Positions 17,238-28,185 of a stretch of DNA of 64,000 bases are shown here, piece by piece; the stretch's first letter is position 1; every line of letters begins with the position of its first letter. The position numbers were made by a program, and so were the translations under genes. Source of the stretch: Ewingella americana (GTDB lineage Bacteria; Pseudomonadota; Gammaproteobacteria; Enterobacterales; Enterobacteriaceae); assembly GCF_006438725.1 (NCBI RefSeq), contig NZ_RCZD01000004.1, positions 310,001-374,000 on the forward strand, in the 5' to 3' direction. The notes below the pieces were generated by a model, which saw only the letters and a program-made list of their open reading frames with translations, searched no databases and was not told where the DNA came from.

Positions 17238-17450
17238 TCAGATAAGCAATTTCAACGCTGCCAAAACTTGAGCATCATTGCTTGAATCTAAGGATAAACC
17301 ACCAGCAGTAACGACATCGGCTAATTCACGCTGGACCGTATTAAACCAGGCGGCATCTAATATTGTCGGCAGCGTTCCTGCAGCAACATTGCCATTTGTC
17401 CATTCGCCGTTGGCATCCGCTGTGGACGTAATACTTCCAATTTTTTGCAT
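17238..17450 (-). pseudogene. Truncated phage tail-fibre N-terminus
   Basis: The 70-residue frame starts MQKIGSITSTADANGEWTNG behind GAGGA and continues AAWFNTVQRELADVV and DAQVLAALK, the conserved N-terminus of tail fibres that follow the baseplate genes in Mu/P2-type modules. It stops at the usual beginning of the shaft, so most of the fibre is gone. The acyltransferase genes begin right beyond, which places them where fibre genes end in an intact phage. Confidence 0.8.
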
Positions 17451-17497
17451 AAAAAATCCTCGCCAGTAAAGGCGCTTAAAGTTGAATAAAAAATCAA

Positions 17498-18091
17498 TTA
17501 AGAGGAATAACCAAACTTCACGATGGTGTGTGAGGGAGCCAGACCAGTGAGCCTGCATTCCAGGCGCTTATTACCCCAAGACCGTAGAGGGTCTCCGCAA
17601 TAAGACATCCCGGCCTGAGCATAAGTGATCGTCGTTTTCGGTGCGGTGACCAGCCGGGTAAAGGGCCAATTCTCTCCATTTAACGCATCACCACAAACAG
17701 ACATCCCTACGCGAGCCTCTCTAAAAACAGAGATCGTGATGTCATACACTATCTGGGTGACTGGGGTAATCCCCGCAACTATGCCGTCATCGATGAGCCA
17801 CTTCAGGGCCTCCGAGGCATAACTTTCTGCCTTATTAGCCGTGGCCACAGTGAGCTTTTGGCGGCGAAGAAGCCAAAGCCTGGAACCAATCGGGTATTCC
17901 TGTTCAATATCACCCCACCACCCGCGCCGGTCCTCTCCGTCATATTCATCGTCTGCCCGCGCCAGCCAATCGGTAAAGAGGCTGATCAGGATGGCGGTGT
18001 CGAGATCGTTGCCCTCCTGCAGGTCGCCTGACGCCTCAACCTAATCACCGACGGATTGTTCCGCGTTCCAGAGCGTTGTTATGTCTGTCAT
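17498..18091 (-). pseudogene. Fused gp46/gp48-type baseplate remnant with nonsense codon
   Basis: From the ATG at 18091 the frame reads MTDITTLWNAEQSVGD, TAG, then DLQEGNDLDTAILISLFTDW and RRGWWGDIEQEYPIGSRLW, the Mu gp46 family; the TAG replaces the Trp usual after GD. After about VTQIV the sequence changes to MSVCGDALNGENW...SYCGDPLRSWGNKRLECRL, which is the C-terminus of gp48/YmfQ (DUF2313) proteins. An in-frame deletion has therefore removed the gp47 baseplate-J gene between them. It is non-functional. Confidence 0.75.
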
Positions 18092-18480
18092 TAAACCTGC
18101 TCCCCCGGTTTCTCACTGGTCGGTGATGAACTGCCGCTCTGCACATTTTCCACAACATGATTGTGCCCGTTGTAGGTATCGCGCAAATTTTTCAGGGTAG
18201 TGGTGTTACTGCCTGCGTTATCAATAATATCACCCGTGCATTTTAGCACCGGCGTGTCGGCATAGATTTCTTCTGAGGCAACGATGGTCACCTTCGTCGA
18301 GTTGATGACTTTCGCCGGCTGGCCATTAGCATCAATTTCTATCCCCGTTTCGCTCAGCTTCATGTGCATCCCCCACAGGTTGTATAGGATAGTTTCACCC
18401 GGATTAAGGCCGGTCTTTCGGCTGCCTTTATGCCCGGAGGCGATCACAATAGCGTTTGAGCGGTCACCGTACCCGCAGAC
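18091..18480 (-). pseudogene. 3' part of a gp45-type baseplate assembly (spike) gene
   Basis: From YGDRSNAIVIASGHKGSRKT onward this matches the C-terminal part of Mu gp45/baseplate-V proteins, including LNPGETILYN and the ending NGHNHVVENVQSGSSSP. Its stop overlaps the gp46-like start (TAATG), as in intact modules. The N-terminal part is missing: upstream of about 18480 the sequence belongs to a terminase gene, so a large deletion joined them. Confidence 0.75.
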
Positions 18481-18970
18481 GGGGGCCATGTTCGGGAGCA
18501 ATCGCAATAAGACGGGTACGCATGCGGGAATATTCTTGTCCAACGGCAGAGATCATATCTTTGTATGGCAGCACCTGGCCTGATTTGATCTCGTACTCGA
18601 GCTGAGTTAATAGCGCCAGAAAGTTTTATTTCAACGTTCTGGCCCCGTCAAGTGTCATTTTGGCGTCGCGTTCTGCGACCATGCGTTCAACAATTTTCGT
18701 CGGTGAATCTTCGGGGTCACTCGCAGATTTGTTATCTAAGTTGTTACCCTTGGACTTGTTACCTACTTTGTTACCCTGTTTGTTACCTGTTGCACTTTTA
18801 TCGTTTTTTTTCTCGGCGCGTGTAACAGTTTTTCGGTAGCGAGCAATGTTGGCATTTGATGCTTCAACATCGATGTCGTCACCATCAAGAACCAGCCAAC
18901 CACGGGCCTTCCACGTTGTTACCGTCTTGCGGCTGACGTCGTGAAGTTTGGCAAAATCTGACTGGTTCAT
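18464..18970 (-). pseudogene. Phage terminase small-subunit remnant with nonsense codon
   Basis: The frame begins with a Nu1-like helix-turn-helix (MNQSDFAKLHDVSRKTVTTW), has a Lys/Asn/Gly-rich linker of repeated KGNK-type units, then MVAERDAKMTLDGARTLK, a TAA at 18626, and continues in frame as FLALLTQLEYEIKSGQVLP and MRTRLIAIAPEHGPRL. The stop probably replaces a Leu (TTA to TAA). The 3' end runs directly into gp45 sequence. It would have been the DNA-recognition subunit for packaging. Confidence 0.75.
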
Positions 18971-19125
18971 TTGTTACCTCAGTTGTTACCTGTTACCTAA
19001 ATTTCAAAATTTTATAGCTAGGCGCAGAACGCGGCGCGCAATGCCCGTGAGTTAAAAAAGTCCGGGGAAGGACCCATTTTTTTATTGGGCGTAAAGCCGG
19101 CCGACTGGAGGCAAATATAAAAAAA

Positions 19126-19141
19126 GCTGCCAATTGGCAGC
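19126..19141 (-). terminator. Hairpin terminator in the remnant
   Basis: GCTGCCAATTGGCAGC is a perfect palindrome; on the minus strand it is followed by TTTTTTTATA. It would stop leftward transcription before the terminase remnant. Confidence 0.6.
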
Positions 19142-19420
19142 CTAATTGTTGAATTTGATTTGCTAATCCACGGTGATGCGCACAAATACTTCAGTTCCGC
19201 ATCATTGAACGTTTAAAAACATAAAATATCGGAACGTCTTTACCGGACACAAGGCATAGATACTCAGAAGTTATTAGGACACAAAAGTCAGATGATGACT
19301 GATAGGTATAACGATGATCGGGGCAAAGACTGGGTTGTTTTGGCAATTTAATTGGTATGATTTTCAATCGGTTTTGCAGAAGGGTTTTGCAGAAGAAATT
19401 TAGAAGGGTTGAAAAATAAA

Positions 19421-19437
19421 GGGGGCGCACTGCCCCC
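19421..19437 (-). terminator. Element-supplied terminator for icd
   Basis: The stem GGGGGC/GCCCCC with loop GCACT is followed on the minus strand by TTTATTTTT. It lies 26 bp after the icd stop and differs from the native hairpin at 13318-13344, so the phage brought icd a new terminator. Confidence 0.7.
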
Positions 19438-19460
19438 GATGTTCATTTTAACAATGCCGC

Positions 19461-19629
19461 AATTACATATTTGCGATCATCGCGTCACCAAACTCTGAAC
19501 ATTTCAGCAGTTTAGCGCCTTCCATTTGACGTTCGAAATCATAGGTCACGGTTTTCTTAGCAATCGCGCCTTGCATGCCTTTAACGATCAGGTCTGCCGC
19601 TTCGAACCATTCCATATGACGCAACATCA
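19461..19629 (-). repeat. Proximal attachment-site repeat inside icd (169 bp)
   Basis: This is the copy of the 169-bp direct repeat that now forms the functional end of icd. It is identical to 13364-13532. The crossover point lies somewhere inside the repeat and cannot be located because the copies do not differ. Confidence 0.93.
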
Positions 19630-20716
19630 TTTCTGCAGAAAGAATAATTGAACCTGGGTTCACTTTATCCTGGCCTGCATATTTTGGTGCCGTGCCGTGA
19701 GTTGCTTCAAACAGTGCGCAATCAGAACCGATGTTAGCGCCCGGTGCGATACCGATGCCGCCAACCTGCGCCGCCAGGGCGTCAGAAATGTAGTCACCAT
19801 TCAGGTTCATACAGGCAATGACGTCATATTCAGCCGGACGCAACAGAATCTGTTGCAGGAAGGCATCAGCAATCACGTCTTTAATGATGATATCTTTGCC
19901 GTTGTTCGGGTTCTTGATTTTTACCCATGGGCCGCCGTCGATAAGCTCACCACCAAACTCTTCACGAGCCAGCTGGTAACCCCAATCTTTGAATGCACCT
20001 TCGGTGAACTTCATGATGTTGCCTTTGTGAACCAAAGTCAGGGAATCACGATCGTTAGTAATGGTGTATTCGATGGCAGCACGAACCAGACGTTTGGTGC
20101 CTTCTTCAGAGCAAGGCTTGATACCGATGCCGCATTCCTGTGGGAAACGGATTTTCTTCACGCCCATTTCTTCTTGCAGGAATTTGATCACTTTGTCGGC
20201 TTCAGCAGAACCGGCTTTCCATTCAATACCTGCGTAGATATCTTCGGAGTTCTCACGGAAAATCACCATGTCGGTGTCTTCCGGGCGTTTTACCGGGCTA
20301 GGTGTACCGGTGTAATAACGTACCGGGCGCAGGCAGATATAGAGATCAAGCTGTTGGCGCAGGGCAACGTTCAGGGAACGGATACCACCACCGACGGGTG
20401 TGGTCAGTGGGCCTTTGATGGCAACGCGGTAATCGCGGATCAGGTCCAGCGTCTCTTCTGGCAACCATACATCTTGACCGTACAGTTCTACCGATTTCTC
20501 ACCAGTGTAAATTTCCATCCAGGAAATTTTACGTTCGCCCTTATAGGCTTTTTTAACGGCTGCATCTACCACTTTGATCATGGCAGGGGTAACGTCAACG
20601 CCAATACCGTCGCCTTCGATGAACGGGATAATAGGATTATTAGGAACGATCAGTTTACCCTGGGCATCAACTGTAATCTTTTTACCTTCTGCCGGAACCA
20701 CTACTTTGCTTTCCAT
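19463..20716 (-). CDS. icd: Isocitrate dehydrogenase [NADP+]
   Basis: A 417-residue TCA-cycle enzyme converting isocitrate to 2-oxoglutarate with NADPH production. The sequence is close to E. coli Icd throughout, with the substrate loop [13 protein letters not shown]; its Ser114 corresponds to the serine phosphorylated by AceK. I chose the ATG at 20716 ([13 protein letters not shown]) behind GGAGAGG; the frame's first Met at 20737 is unlikely. The last 55 codons and the terminator were supplied by the integrated prophage, with no change in the protein relative to the displaced end. Confidence 0.98.
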   Translation of the reverse strand: MESKVVVPAEGKKITVDAQGKLIVPNNPIIPFIEGDGIGVDVTPAMIKVVDAAVKKAYKGERKISWMEIYTGEKSVELYGQDVWLPEETLDLIRDYRVAIKGPLTTPVGGGIRSLNVALRQQLDLYICLRPVRYYTGTPSPVKRPEDTDMVIFRENSEDIYAGIEWKAGSAEADKVIKFLQEEMGVKKIRFPQECGIGIKPCSEEGTKRLVRAAIEYTITNDRDSLTLVHKGNIMKFTEGAFKDWGYQLAREEFGGELIDGGPWVKIKNPNNGKDIIIKDVIADAFLQQILLRPAEYDVIACMNLNGDYISDALAAQVGGIGIAPGANIGSDCALFEATHGTAPKYAGQDKVNPGSIILSAEMMLRHMEWFEAADLIVKGMQGAIAKKTVTYDFERQMEGAKLLKCSEFGDAMIANM

Positions 20717-20842
20717 TAACCTCTCCTTCGAGCGCATTTTTGTTAAAAATTTGTAAGATGCGGATCGATATTACTTGAATAATGTCCGCGCGCCAATCTG
20801 AAACCGTTTTCACGTATAATGCGCTAATTCTCCCTGACTTCA

Positions 20843-21475
20843 ATGCCTATGAAACCGATCTCTGTTAAAAATCACCACGTTAACCGTTTCAGCAAGCGGC
20901 CTGAGCGGACACACCCGCCACAACATGGCCTGCGTAAACTGCTGCTTTTCAATAAGCCGTTTGATGTCCTGCCGCAGTTTACCGACGAAGCAGGCCGTGC
21001 CACGCTCAAAGACTACATCTCATTAACAGGCATATACGCCGCAGGCCGCCTCGATCGCGACAGTGAAGGTTTACTGGTACTGACCAACGATGGCAAACTG
21101 CAGGCGGCGCTGACTCAACCGGGCAAACACACTGGCAAAGTCTATTTTGTGCAGGTAGAGGGAGTGCCGGATGTCGCTTCCGTCAGCGCATTACGCGACG
21201 GCGTTGCGCTGAACGATGGAAAAACCCTACCGGCAGGCGTCGAGGTTGTAGAAGAACCGCAGTGGCTGTGGCCTCGAAATCCGCCGATACGCGAACGAAA
21301 AACCATTCCCACCGCCTGGCTGAAAATAACATTATATGAAGGCCGTAACCGGCAGGTTCGTCGTATGACCGCCCACGTGGGTTTTCCGACCTTGCGTCTT
21401 ATCCGCTTTAGTATGGGTGAATTTACCCTCGGTGATTTACAACCCGGTCAATGGAAGGAGATCTCAGATGTTTAA
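20843..21475 (+). CDS. rluE: 23S rRNA pseudouridine(2457) synthase RluE
   Basis: This 210-residue RsuA-family enzyme should isomerise U2457 of 23S rRNA. The catalytic motif GRLDRDSEG contains the nucleophile Asp, and [20 protein letters not shown] is the family's C-terminal signature. The N-terminal S4 domain is absent, as in E. coli RluE. Either Met (20843 or 20849) could start translation; neither has a clear ribosome binding site. It overlaps nudJ by eight bases, so the two are translationally coupled. Confidence 0.95.
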   Translation: MPMKPISVKNHHVNRFSKRPERTHPPQHGLRKLLLFNKPFDVLPQFTDEAGRATLKDYISLTGIYAAGRLDRDSEGLLVLTNDGKLQAALTQPGKHTGKVYFVQVEGVPDVASVSALRDGVALNDGKTLPAGVEVVEEPQWLWPRNPPIRERKTIPTAWLKITLYEGRNRQVRRMTAHVGFPTLRLIRFSMGEFTLGDLQPGQWKEISDV

Positions 21476-21914
21476 ACCGCATGTTACCGTCGCCTGCGTT
21501 GTGCAGTCGCAGGGGCAATTTTTGATTGTCGAAGAAACTGTCAATGGCAAAGTGACCTGGAATCAGCCCGCCGGTCATCTTGAAGCCAATGAAACCTTGT
21601 TCAGCGCCGCTAAGCGCGAACTGTACGAAGAGACAGGCATTCATGCTGAGCCGCAATCTTTCCTTAAATTGCATCAATGGCAGGCACCAGACGGCACGCC
21701 CTTTCTGCGCTTCGCGTTTGTGATAGATCTTGACCTACAACCGTCGACTGAGCCGCAGGACAGTGAAATAGACCGCTGCATCTGGGCCAGTGCCGAAGAA
21801 ATTATCGGCTCGACGCAGTTGCGTTCACCTCTGGTGGCGGAAAGCATCCGTTGTTATCAACTCACTGCGCGTTATCCACTGGACCTGCTGGCCAATTTTA
21901 ATTTGCCGGAATAA
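21468..21914 (+). CDS. nudJ: Phosphatase NudJ (Nudix hydrolase)
   Basis: A 148-residue Nudix enzyme that in E. coli (YmfB) hydrolyses nucleoside tri- and diphosphates and HMP-PP, the thiamine precursor. The Nudix box runs from [20 protein letters not shown] to TGI, with all catalytic glutamates. The start at 21468, inside the rluE end, is set by AAGGAGATCTCAG; the longer frame upstream is just rluE shadow. mnmA follows, as in E. coli. Confidence 0.95.
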   Translation: MFKPHVTVACVVQSQGQFLIVEETVNGKVTWNQPAGHLEANETLFSAAKRELYEETGIHAEPQSFLKLHQWQAPDGTPFLRFAFVIDLDLQPSTEPQDSEIDRCIWASAEEIIGSTQLRSPLVAESIRCYQLTARYPLDLLANFNLPE

Positions 21915-22111
21915 CCTTTCTTACCGGTTGTTGCTACCCTGTGAATCAGCGATGCGGCAACCGGCCCGACGTGATAAAATTGCGCGCTTTCTTTTTTACG
22001 TAGTCCGGGTTTCTGTGGTGTTTTGTTGCGCGCGGCCTTCATCCTCGTGGGACATTTGCCAAAAAAACATCCGCATTACCGGGCAATTTATTCATGTTTT
22101 TCGGGACTATT

Positions 22112-23215
22112 ATGTCTGACAACAGCCAGAAAAAAGTGATCGTCGGGATGTCCGGCGGCGTCGACTCCTCCGTTTCGGCCTATTTGCTGCAACAGCAAGG
22201 CTATCAGGTGGAGGGCCTCTTCATGAAAAATTGGGAAGAGGACGACAATGAAGAGTACTGCACCGCCGCCACCGATCTTGCCGATGCGCAGGCCGTGTGC
22301 GACAAACTGGGCATGAAACTGCACACCGTGAACTTTGCGGCGGAATATTGGGACAACGTGTTCGAATTATTCCTCGAAGAGTACAAAGCGGGGCGTACAC
22401 CCAACCCAGATATCCTGTGCAACAAAGAGATTAAATTCAAAGCCTTTCTGGAGTTTGCAGCTGAAGATTTAGGCGCGGACTACATTGCAACCGGACACTA
22501 CGTGCGCCGCAAAGACTTTAACGGCATCAGCCATTTGCTGCGCGGTACTGACGGCAACAAAGATCAGAGCTACTTCCTCTATACGCTTGGGAGTGATCAA
22601 ATCGCCCAAAGCCTGTTCCCGGTGGGTGAACTGGAAAAACCGGAAGTACGCCGCATTGCCGAAGCGCTGGATTTGGTCACCGCTAAAAAGAAAGACTCCA
22701 CCGGTATCTGTTTTATCGGCGAGCGCAAATTCAAAGACTTCCTTGGCCGTTACCTGCCTGCTCAGCCGGGCCCGATTAAAAGCGTTGATGGTCAGGACAT
22801 GGGCCAGCATCAGGGGCTGATGTACCACACACTCGGTCAGCGCAAAGGGCTGGGGATTGGCGGTCAGAAAGATGGCGGCGAAGATCCATGGTACGTAGTG
22901 GAAAAAGACGTGACGAATAACATTCTCTACGTGGCACAGGGCGCCGAACACCCACGCCTGATGTCGGTGGGTCTGATCGCCCAGCAGCTACACTGGGTGG
23001 ACCGTAAACCCGTTACCGAACCTTTCAAATGCATGGTGAAAACCCGCTATCGCCAGCAGGACATCCCCTGCACCGTCACACCGTTGGGCGAAGACCGCAT
23101 TGACGTGCATTTCGACGCACCGGTCGCCGCAGTGACACCCGGCCAGTCAGCGGTGTTTTACATCGGTGAACTCTGCCTCGGTGGCGGCATTATCGAACAG
23201 CGTCATCCGCTGTAA
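22112..23215 (+). CDS. mnmA: tRNA-specific 2-thiouridylase MnmA
   Basis: A 367-residue enzyme that thiolates U34 of Lys, Glu and Gln tRNAs, using sulfur relayed by TusE. The PP-loop SGGVDSS is at residues 14-20, the catalytic cysteines lie in [12 protein letters not shown] and [12 protein letters not shown], and the remaining sequence tracks E. coli MnmA closely. I chose [12 protein letters not shown] at 22112 over the earlier Met at 22094 by family length. A hairpin terminator follows the stop. Confidence 0.97.
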   Translation: MSDNSQKKVIVGMSGGVDSSVSAYLLQQQGYQVEGLFMKNWEEDDNEEYCTAATDLADAQAVCDKLGMKLHTVNFAAEYWDNVFELFLEEYKAGRTPNPDILCNKEIKFKAFLEFAAEDLGADYIATGHYVRRKDFNGISHLLRGTDGNKDQSYFLYTLGSDQIAQSLFPVGELEKPEVRRIAEALDLVTAKKKDSTGICFIGERKFKDFLGRYLPAQPGPIKSVDGQDMGQHQGLMYHTLGQRKGLGIGGQKDGGEDPWYVVEKDVTNNILYVAQGAEHPRLMSVGLIAQQLHWVDRKPVTEPFKCMVKTRYRQQDIPCTVTPLGEDRIDVHFDAPVAAVTPGQSAVFYIGELCLGGGIIEQRHPL

Positions 23216-23232
23216 AGCTGACCATCTTGATA

Positions 23233-23253
23233 CGGGACGCTCACGGCGTCCCG
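23233..23253 (+). terminator. Terminator downstream of mnmA
   Basis: The CGGGACGC/GCGTCCCG stem is followed by ATTTATTTT, 17 nt after the mnmA stop. Confidence 0.8.
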
Positions 23254-23411
23254 ATTTATTTTATCCAGATCGACCTCGCAAATCTGCACTGATTCCGAAC
23301 TGTGTTTAGTGTGTATTTTGTGGCATGATCTGTCGCCTCAGATTCGCCCTGCTGGCCATTTCTTCTTAACTGAAGCCGGTTGCCGGGCGAACAACGCTTA
23401 CAGGAGTAAAC

Positions 23412-25432
<2,021 letters not shown>

Positions 25433-25451
25433 GTTTTCAGATTGTGCCAAT

Positions 25452-25473
25452 AAGGCGACCTTCGGGTCGCCTT
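25452..25473 (+). terminator. Terminator downstream of purB
   Basis: AAGGCGACC/GGTCGCCTT stem with a stable TTCG loop, followed by TATCTTT. Confidence 0.85.
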
Positions 25474-25633
25474 TATCTTTAAACAGGCGGTAAAAAACCG
25501 TTATCTCCCCTATTTATAAAGCGACCAGCGCTGGTAGAGAATGCCCCTCTTGAATCCTTTTGCATGCCAACCAGGTTTGATTTAAATCCCTCAGACATCT
25601 CTTTTGGCATTTTCTTTCATAGAGACCTATAGC

Positions 25634-25661
25634 CGTTTATACTCGGTTTACCTTCTGTTTA
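25634..25661 (+). promoter_or_regulatory. Three tandem PhoP half-sites upstream of phoP
   Basis: CGTTTA (25634-25639), GGTTTA (25645-25650) and TGTTTA (25656-25661) are each separated by exactly five bases. The last two form a perfect PhoP box. This fits positive autoregulation of phoPQ. No clear -10 stands out at the usual distance (an imperfect ACATGT is nearest). Confidence 0.8.
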
Positions 25662-25780
25662 ACTTGCCTTCCAACATGTTTATCCGACGTTGAAGATAAT
25701 CATCCTGAATCAGCTACAGTTGTGCCGAGATTATTATAAAAACTGGCCAGGGTTCAGCCCTGCATCAAAAAGGAGTTGCT

Positions 25781-26455
25781 ATGCGAATTCTGGTTGTTGA
25801 AGACAATGCGCTGTTACGCCATCACCTTTCGGTACAAATGCGTGAAATGGGGCATCAGGTCGATGCAGCAGAAGATGCGAAAGAAGCTGACTACTTTTTG
25901 CAGGAACATGCGCCGGATATCGCCATTGTTGACCTCGGACTACCGGGTGAAGATGGCTTGAGTTTGATCCAACGCTGGCGCAGCCATCAGGCCAATCTGC
26001 CGATTCTGGTACTGACCGCACGTGAAAGCTGGCAAGACAAAGTTGCCGTGCTGGAAGCAGGTGCTGATGATTACGTCACTAAACCTTTTCATCTGGAAGA
26101 AGTCATCGCACGCATGCAGGCGCTGATGCGCCGTAACAGCGGCCTGGCTTCTCAGGTCATCACCATGGCCCCATTCCAGATTGATCTGTCGCGCCGCGAG
26201 CTGACCGTAAATGACCAGCCGGTGAAACTCACCGCTTTCGAATACACCATTATCGAAACATTGATCCGTAATGCGGGCAAAGTGGTCAGTAAAGACTCGT
26301 TGATGCTACAACTCTACCCTGACGCCGAACTGCGCGAGAGCCACACCGTGGATGTACTAATGGGCAGGCTGCGCAAAAAATTCCAGGCCGAATATCCGAC
26401 TGATGTCATCACCACCGTGCGTGGTCAGGGTTATCGCTTTGACATTCGTTCGTAA
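25781..26455 (+). CDS. phoP: Response regulator PhoP
   Basis: A 224-residue OmpR-family regulator that, when phosphorylated by PhoQ, activates low-magnesium, acid-pH and antimicrobial-peptide response genes. The receiver domain (1-120) has the acidic pocket VVEDN, phospho-acceptor [15 protein letters not shown] and the Lys of YVTKPF. The C-terminal winged helix includes [14 protein letters not shown]. The start follows AAGGAG. phoQ begins 17 bases after the stop. mgrB in this window is a predicted target. Confidence 0.97.
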   Translation: MRILVVEDNALLRHHLSVQMREMGHQVDAAEDAKEADYFLQEHAPDIAIVDLGLPGEDGLSLIQRWRSHQANLPILVLTARESWQDKVAVLEAGADDYVTKPFHLEEVIARMQALMRRNSGLASQVITMAPFQIDLSRRELTVNDQPVKLTAFEYTIIETLIRNAGKVVSKDSLMLQLYPDAELRESHTVDVLMGRLRKKFQAEYPTDVITTVRGQGYRFDIRS

Positions 26456-26472
26456 CGCTGGCTGACATTCAA

Positions 26473-27930
26473 TTGATTAAACTTCGTCATCTCAAACCTT
26501 TTTCGCTGCGTTCACGCTTTATGTTAGCGACGGCGATGGTGGTGCTCGCACTGTCACTGGCTTACGGACTAGTGGCGGTGGTCGGCTATATGGTGAGCTT
26601 TAATAAAACGGCGTACAGCCTGCTGCGCGGGGAAAGTAATTTATTCTTCAGCCTCGCCCAATGGCGCGACAATAAGCTGACTATCAACGTTCCCCCCGAT
26701 CTGGATCTCAATTCCCCCACGCTGGTGTTCATTTATAACAATAAAGGCGATCTGCTGTGGGCCGAGCGCCGTCTGCCGCAGCTTGAAGCACACATCGATA
26801 AGTCGTGGATGAATAAACCCGGCTTCTATGAGATGGATACCGACACTCAGGTCAGCAGCGAAGTGGTCGGAAATAACCCGCAGGCGCAGGATAAACTGAA
26901 AGATTATGATGACACCGATGCCAGCGCGCTGACCCACTCGATTGCTGTCAATACTTATGCGGCAACCAGCCGCCTCCCTGCATTGAATATTGTGGTGGTT
27001 GACACGATACCTCAGGAGTTGCAGCGCTCGGACCTGGTTTGGGAATGGTTCAGCTATGTGCTGCTGGCAAACCTATTGCTGGTGGTACCGCTGCTGTGGC
27101 TGGCAGCTTACTGGAGTCTGCGGCCGATTAAAGCCCTGATCAGACAGGTGGCCGAACTCGAAACCCACGAACGCGAAGCTCTGGACGAAAACCCACCGCG
27201 TGAGCTAAAAGGCCTGGTGCGTAACCTCAATACTTTGCTGTACGGTGAGCGTGAGCGCTATGACCGCTACCGTACAACACTTGCTGACCTCACTCATAGC
27301 CTGAAAACGCCACTGGCTGTGTTGCAGTCAACGCTGCGTTCGCTGCGCAACAGCAAGCAGATGACTATCGAACAAGCTGAACCGGTGATGCTTGAGCAGA
27401 TTAGCCGTATATCTCAACAGATCGGCTACTACCTACACCGTGCGACGCTGCGTTCAGAGCACACTCTTTTGATCCGCGAAGTACACTCTGTCCCACCGCT
27501 GCTCGACAGCTTATGCTCTGCGTTGAACAAAGTGTATCAGCGTAAAGGTGTGGTGCTGACGCTAGATATTTCGCCTGAAATTACCTTTATCGGCGAGAAA
27601 AATGACTTTATAGAAGTGATGGGTAACGTCATCGACAACGCCTGTAAATATTGCCTGGAGTTTGTGGAGATCAGCGCCGTATATGCCGAAAATCAGCTGG
27701 TGATACTGATTGAGGATGACGGTCCCGGCATTCCTGAAAGCAAACGCACCGTAATTTTCCAGCGTGGACAGCGGGCCGATACATTGCGCCCCGGCCAGGG
27801 TTTAGGACTCTCGCTCGCCAGTGAAATTATTGAGCAGTATGACGGCGAAATCATCATCGGTGACAGCCCGCTAGGCGGCGCCAGCATGCGTGTGTGCTTT
27901 GGCCAACAACACGACGCCGACCTCGATTAA
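26473..27930 (+). CDS. phoQ: Sensor histidine kinase PhoQ
   Basis: A 485-residue inner-membrane kinase sensing divalent cations, acid and cationic peptides. Membrane helices at about 17-42 and 193-214 bracket the periplasmic sensor. The HAMP region is followed by the H-box [10 protein letters not shown] (His275), the N-box NVIDNACKY and the G-boxes EDDGPGIPE and GQGLGLSL. The only in-frame start is TTG at 26473 with a poor ribosome binding site, suggesting coupling to phoP. The membrane-facing acidic cluster of E. coli PhoQ is weaker here: KDYDDTDAS at residues 143-151. Confidence 0.96.
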   Translation: MIKLRHLKPFSLRSRFMLATAMVVLALSLAYGLVAVVGYMVSFNKTAYSLLRGESNLFFSLAQWRDNKLTINVPPDLDLNSPTLVFIYNNKGDLLWAERRLPQLEAHIDKSWMNKPGFYEMDTDTQVSSEVVGNNPQAQDKLKDYDDTDASALTHSIAVNTYAATSRLPALNIVVVDTIPQELQRSDLVWEWFSYVLLANLLLVVPLLWLAAYWSLRPIKALIRQVAELETHEREALDENPPRELKGLVRNLNTLLYGERERYDRYRTTLADLTHSLKTPLAVLQSTLRSLRNSKQMTIEQAEPVMLEQISRISQQIGYYLHRATLRSEHTLLIREVHSVPPLLDSLCSALNKVYQRKGVVLTLDISPEITFIGEKNDFIEVMGNVIDNACKYCLEFVEISAVYAENQLVILIEDDGPGIPESKRTVIFQRGQRADTLRPGQGLGLSLASEIIEQYDGEIIIGDSPLGGASMRVCFGQQHDADLD

Positions 27931-28185
27931 GTCAACATCGCGCCGCTGCAATCTACATCGCTCTCAGTAAATGAAATTTGCTGGTGATTGCCCAATGCAG
28001 CCGCCGCTCCTTCCGTTATAATCCTTTCCAGACATCTCTTTCATGCCCTTCGAATATGCACGATATATTGAAGGCGCAACATGGCGGCAACCGGGTAAAC
28101 GCCCGCACGCTTAGCCACTTCAATGACTGGGATGAGCGAGCGAAGCCAACACCGCTGCAATTTGAAATATGAAGGGTACAAACTT

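Larger units (their letters stand above)
18971..19460. other. Right end of the prophage remnant, no intact gene
   Basis: No reading frame here is convincing. Two terminator-like hairpins are present: GCTGCCAATTGGCAGC at 19126-19141 with an A-run on its left, and the one at 19421-19437. No integrase or excisionase gene is recognisable beside the icd junction. Confidence 0.5.
13364..19629. mobile_element. Decayed e14-like prophage remnant in icd with acyltransferase cargo
   Basis: The element lies between two perfect 169-bp direct repeats of the icd 3' end. It contains, left to right: a small unknown gene, an integrase C-terminal remnant, two intact acyltransferase-type genes, a truncated tail-fibre gene, Mu-type baseplate remnants, and a terminase small-subunit remnant. 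e14 of E. coli also uses icd and also has a Mu-like tail module, so the relationship is plausible. Head genes, lysis genes, repressor and a complete integrase are missing. It cannot excise by itself. Confidence 0.88.

Noticed and set aside
19191-19430. 79-residue leftward frame near the icd junction
   Set aside because: It runs through the terminator hairpin, lacks a ribosome binding site and shows no integrase or excisionase motif.
13364-19629. Functional, excisable prophage
   Set aside because: Integrase is a 47-codon remnant with a stop, and head, lysis and regulatory genes are missing.
19697-20719. 340-residue rightward frame opposite icd
   Set aside because: It is a long antisense shadow of the highly conserved icd gene, caused by codon bias.
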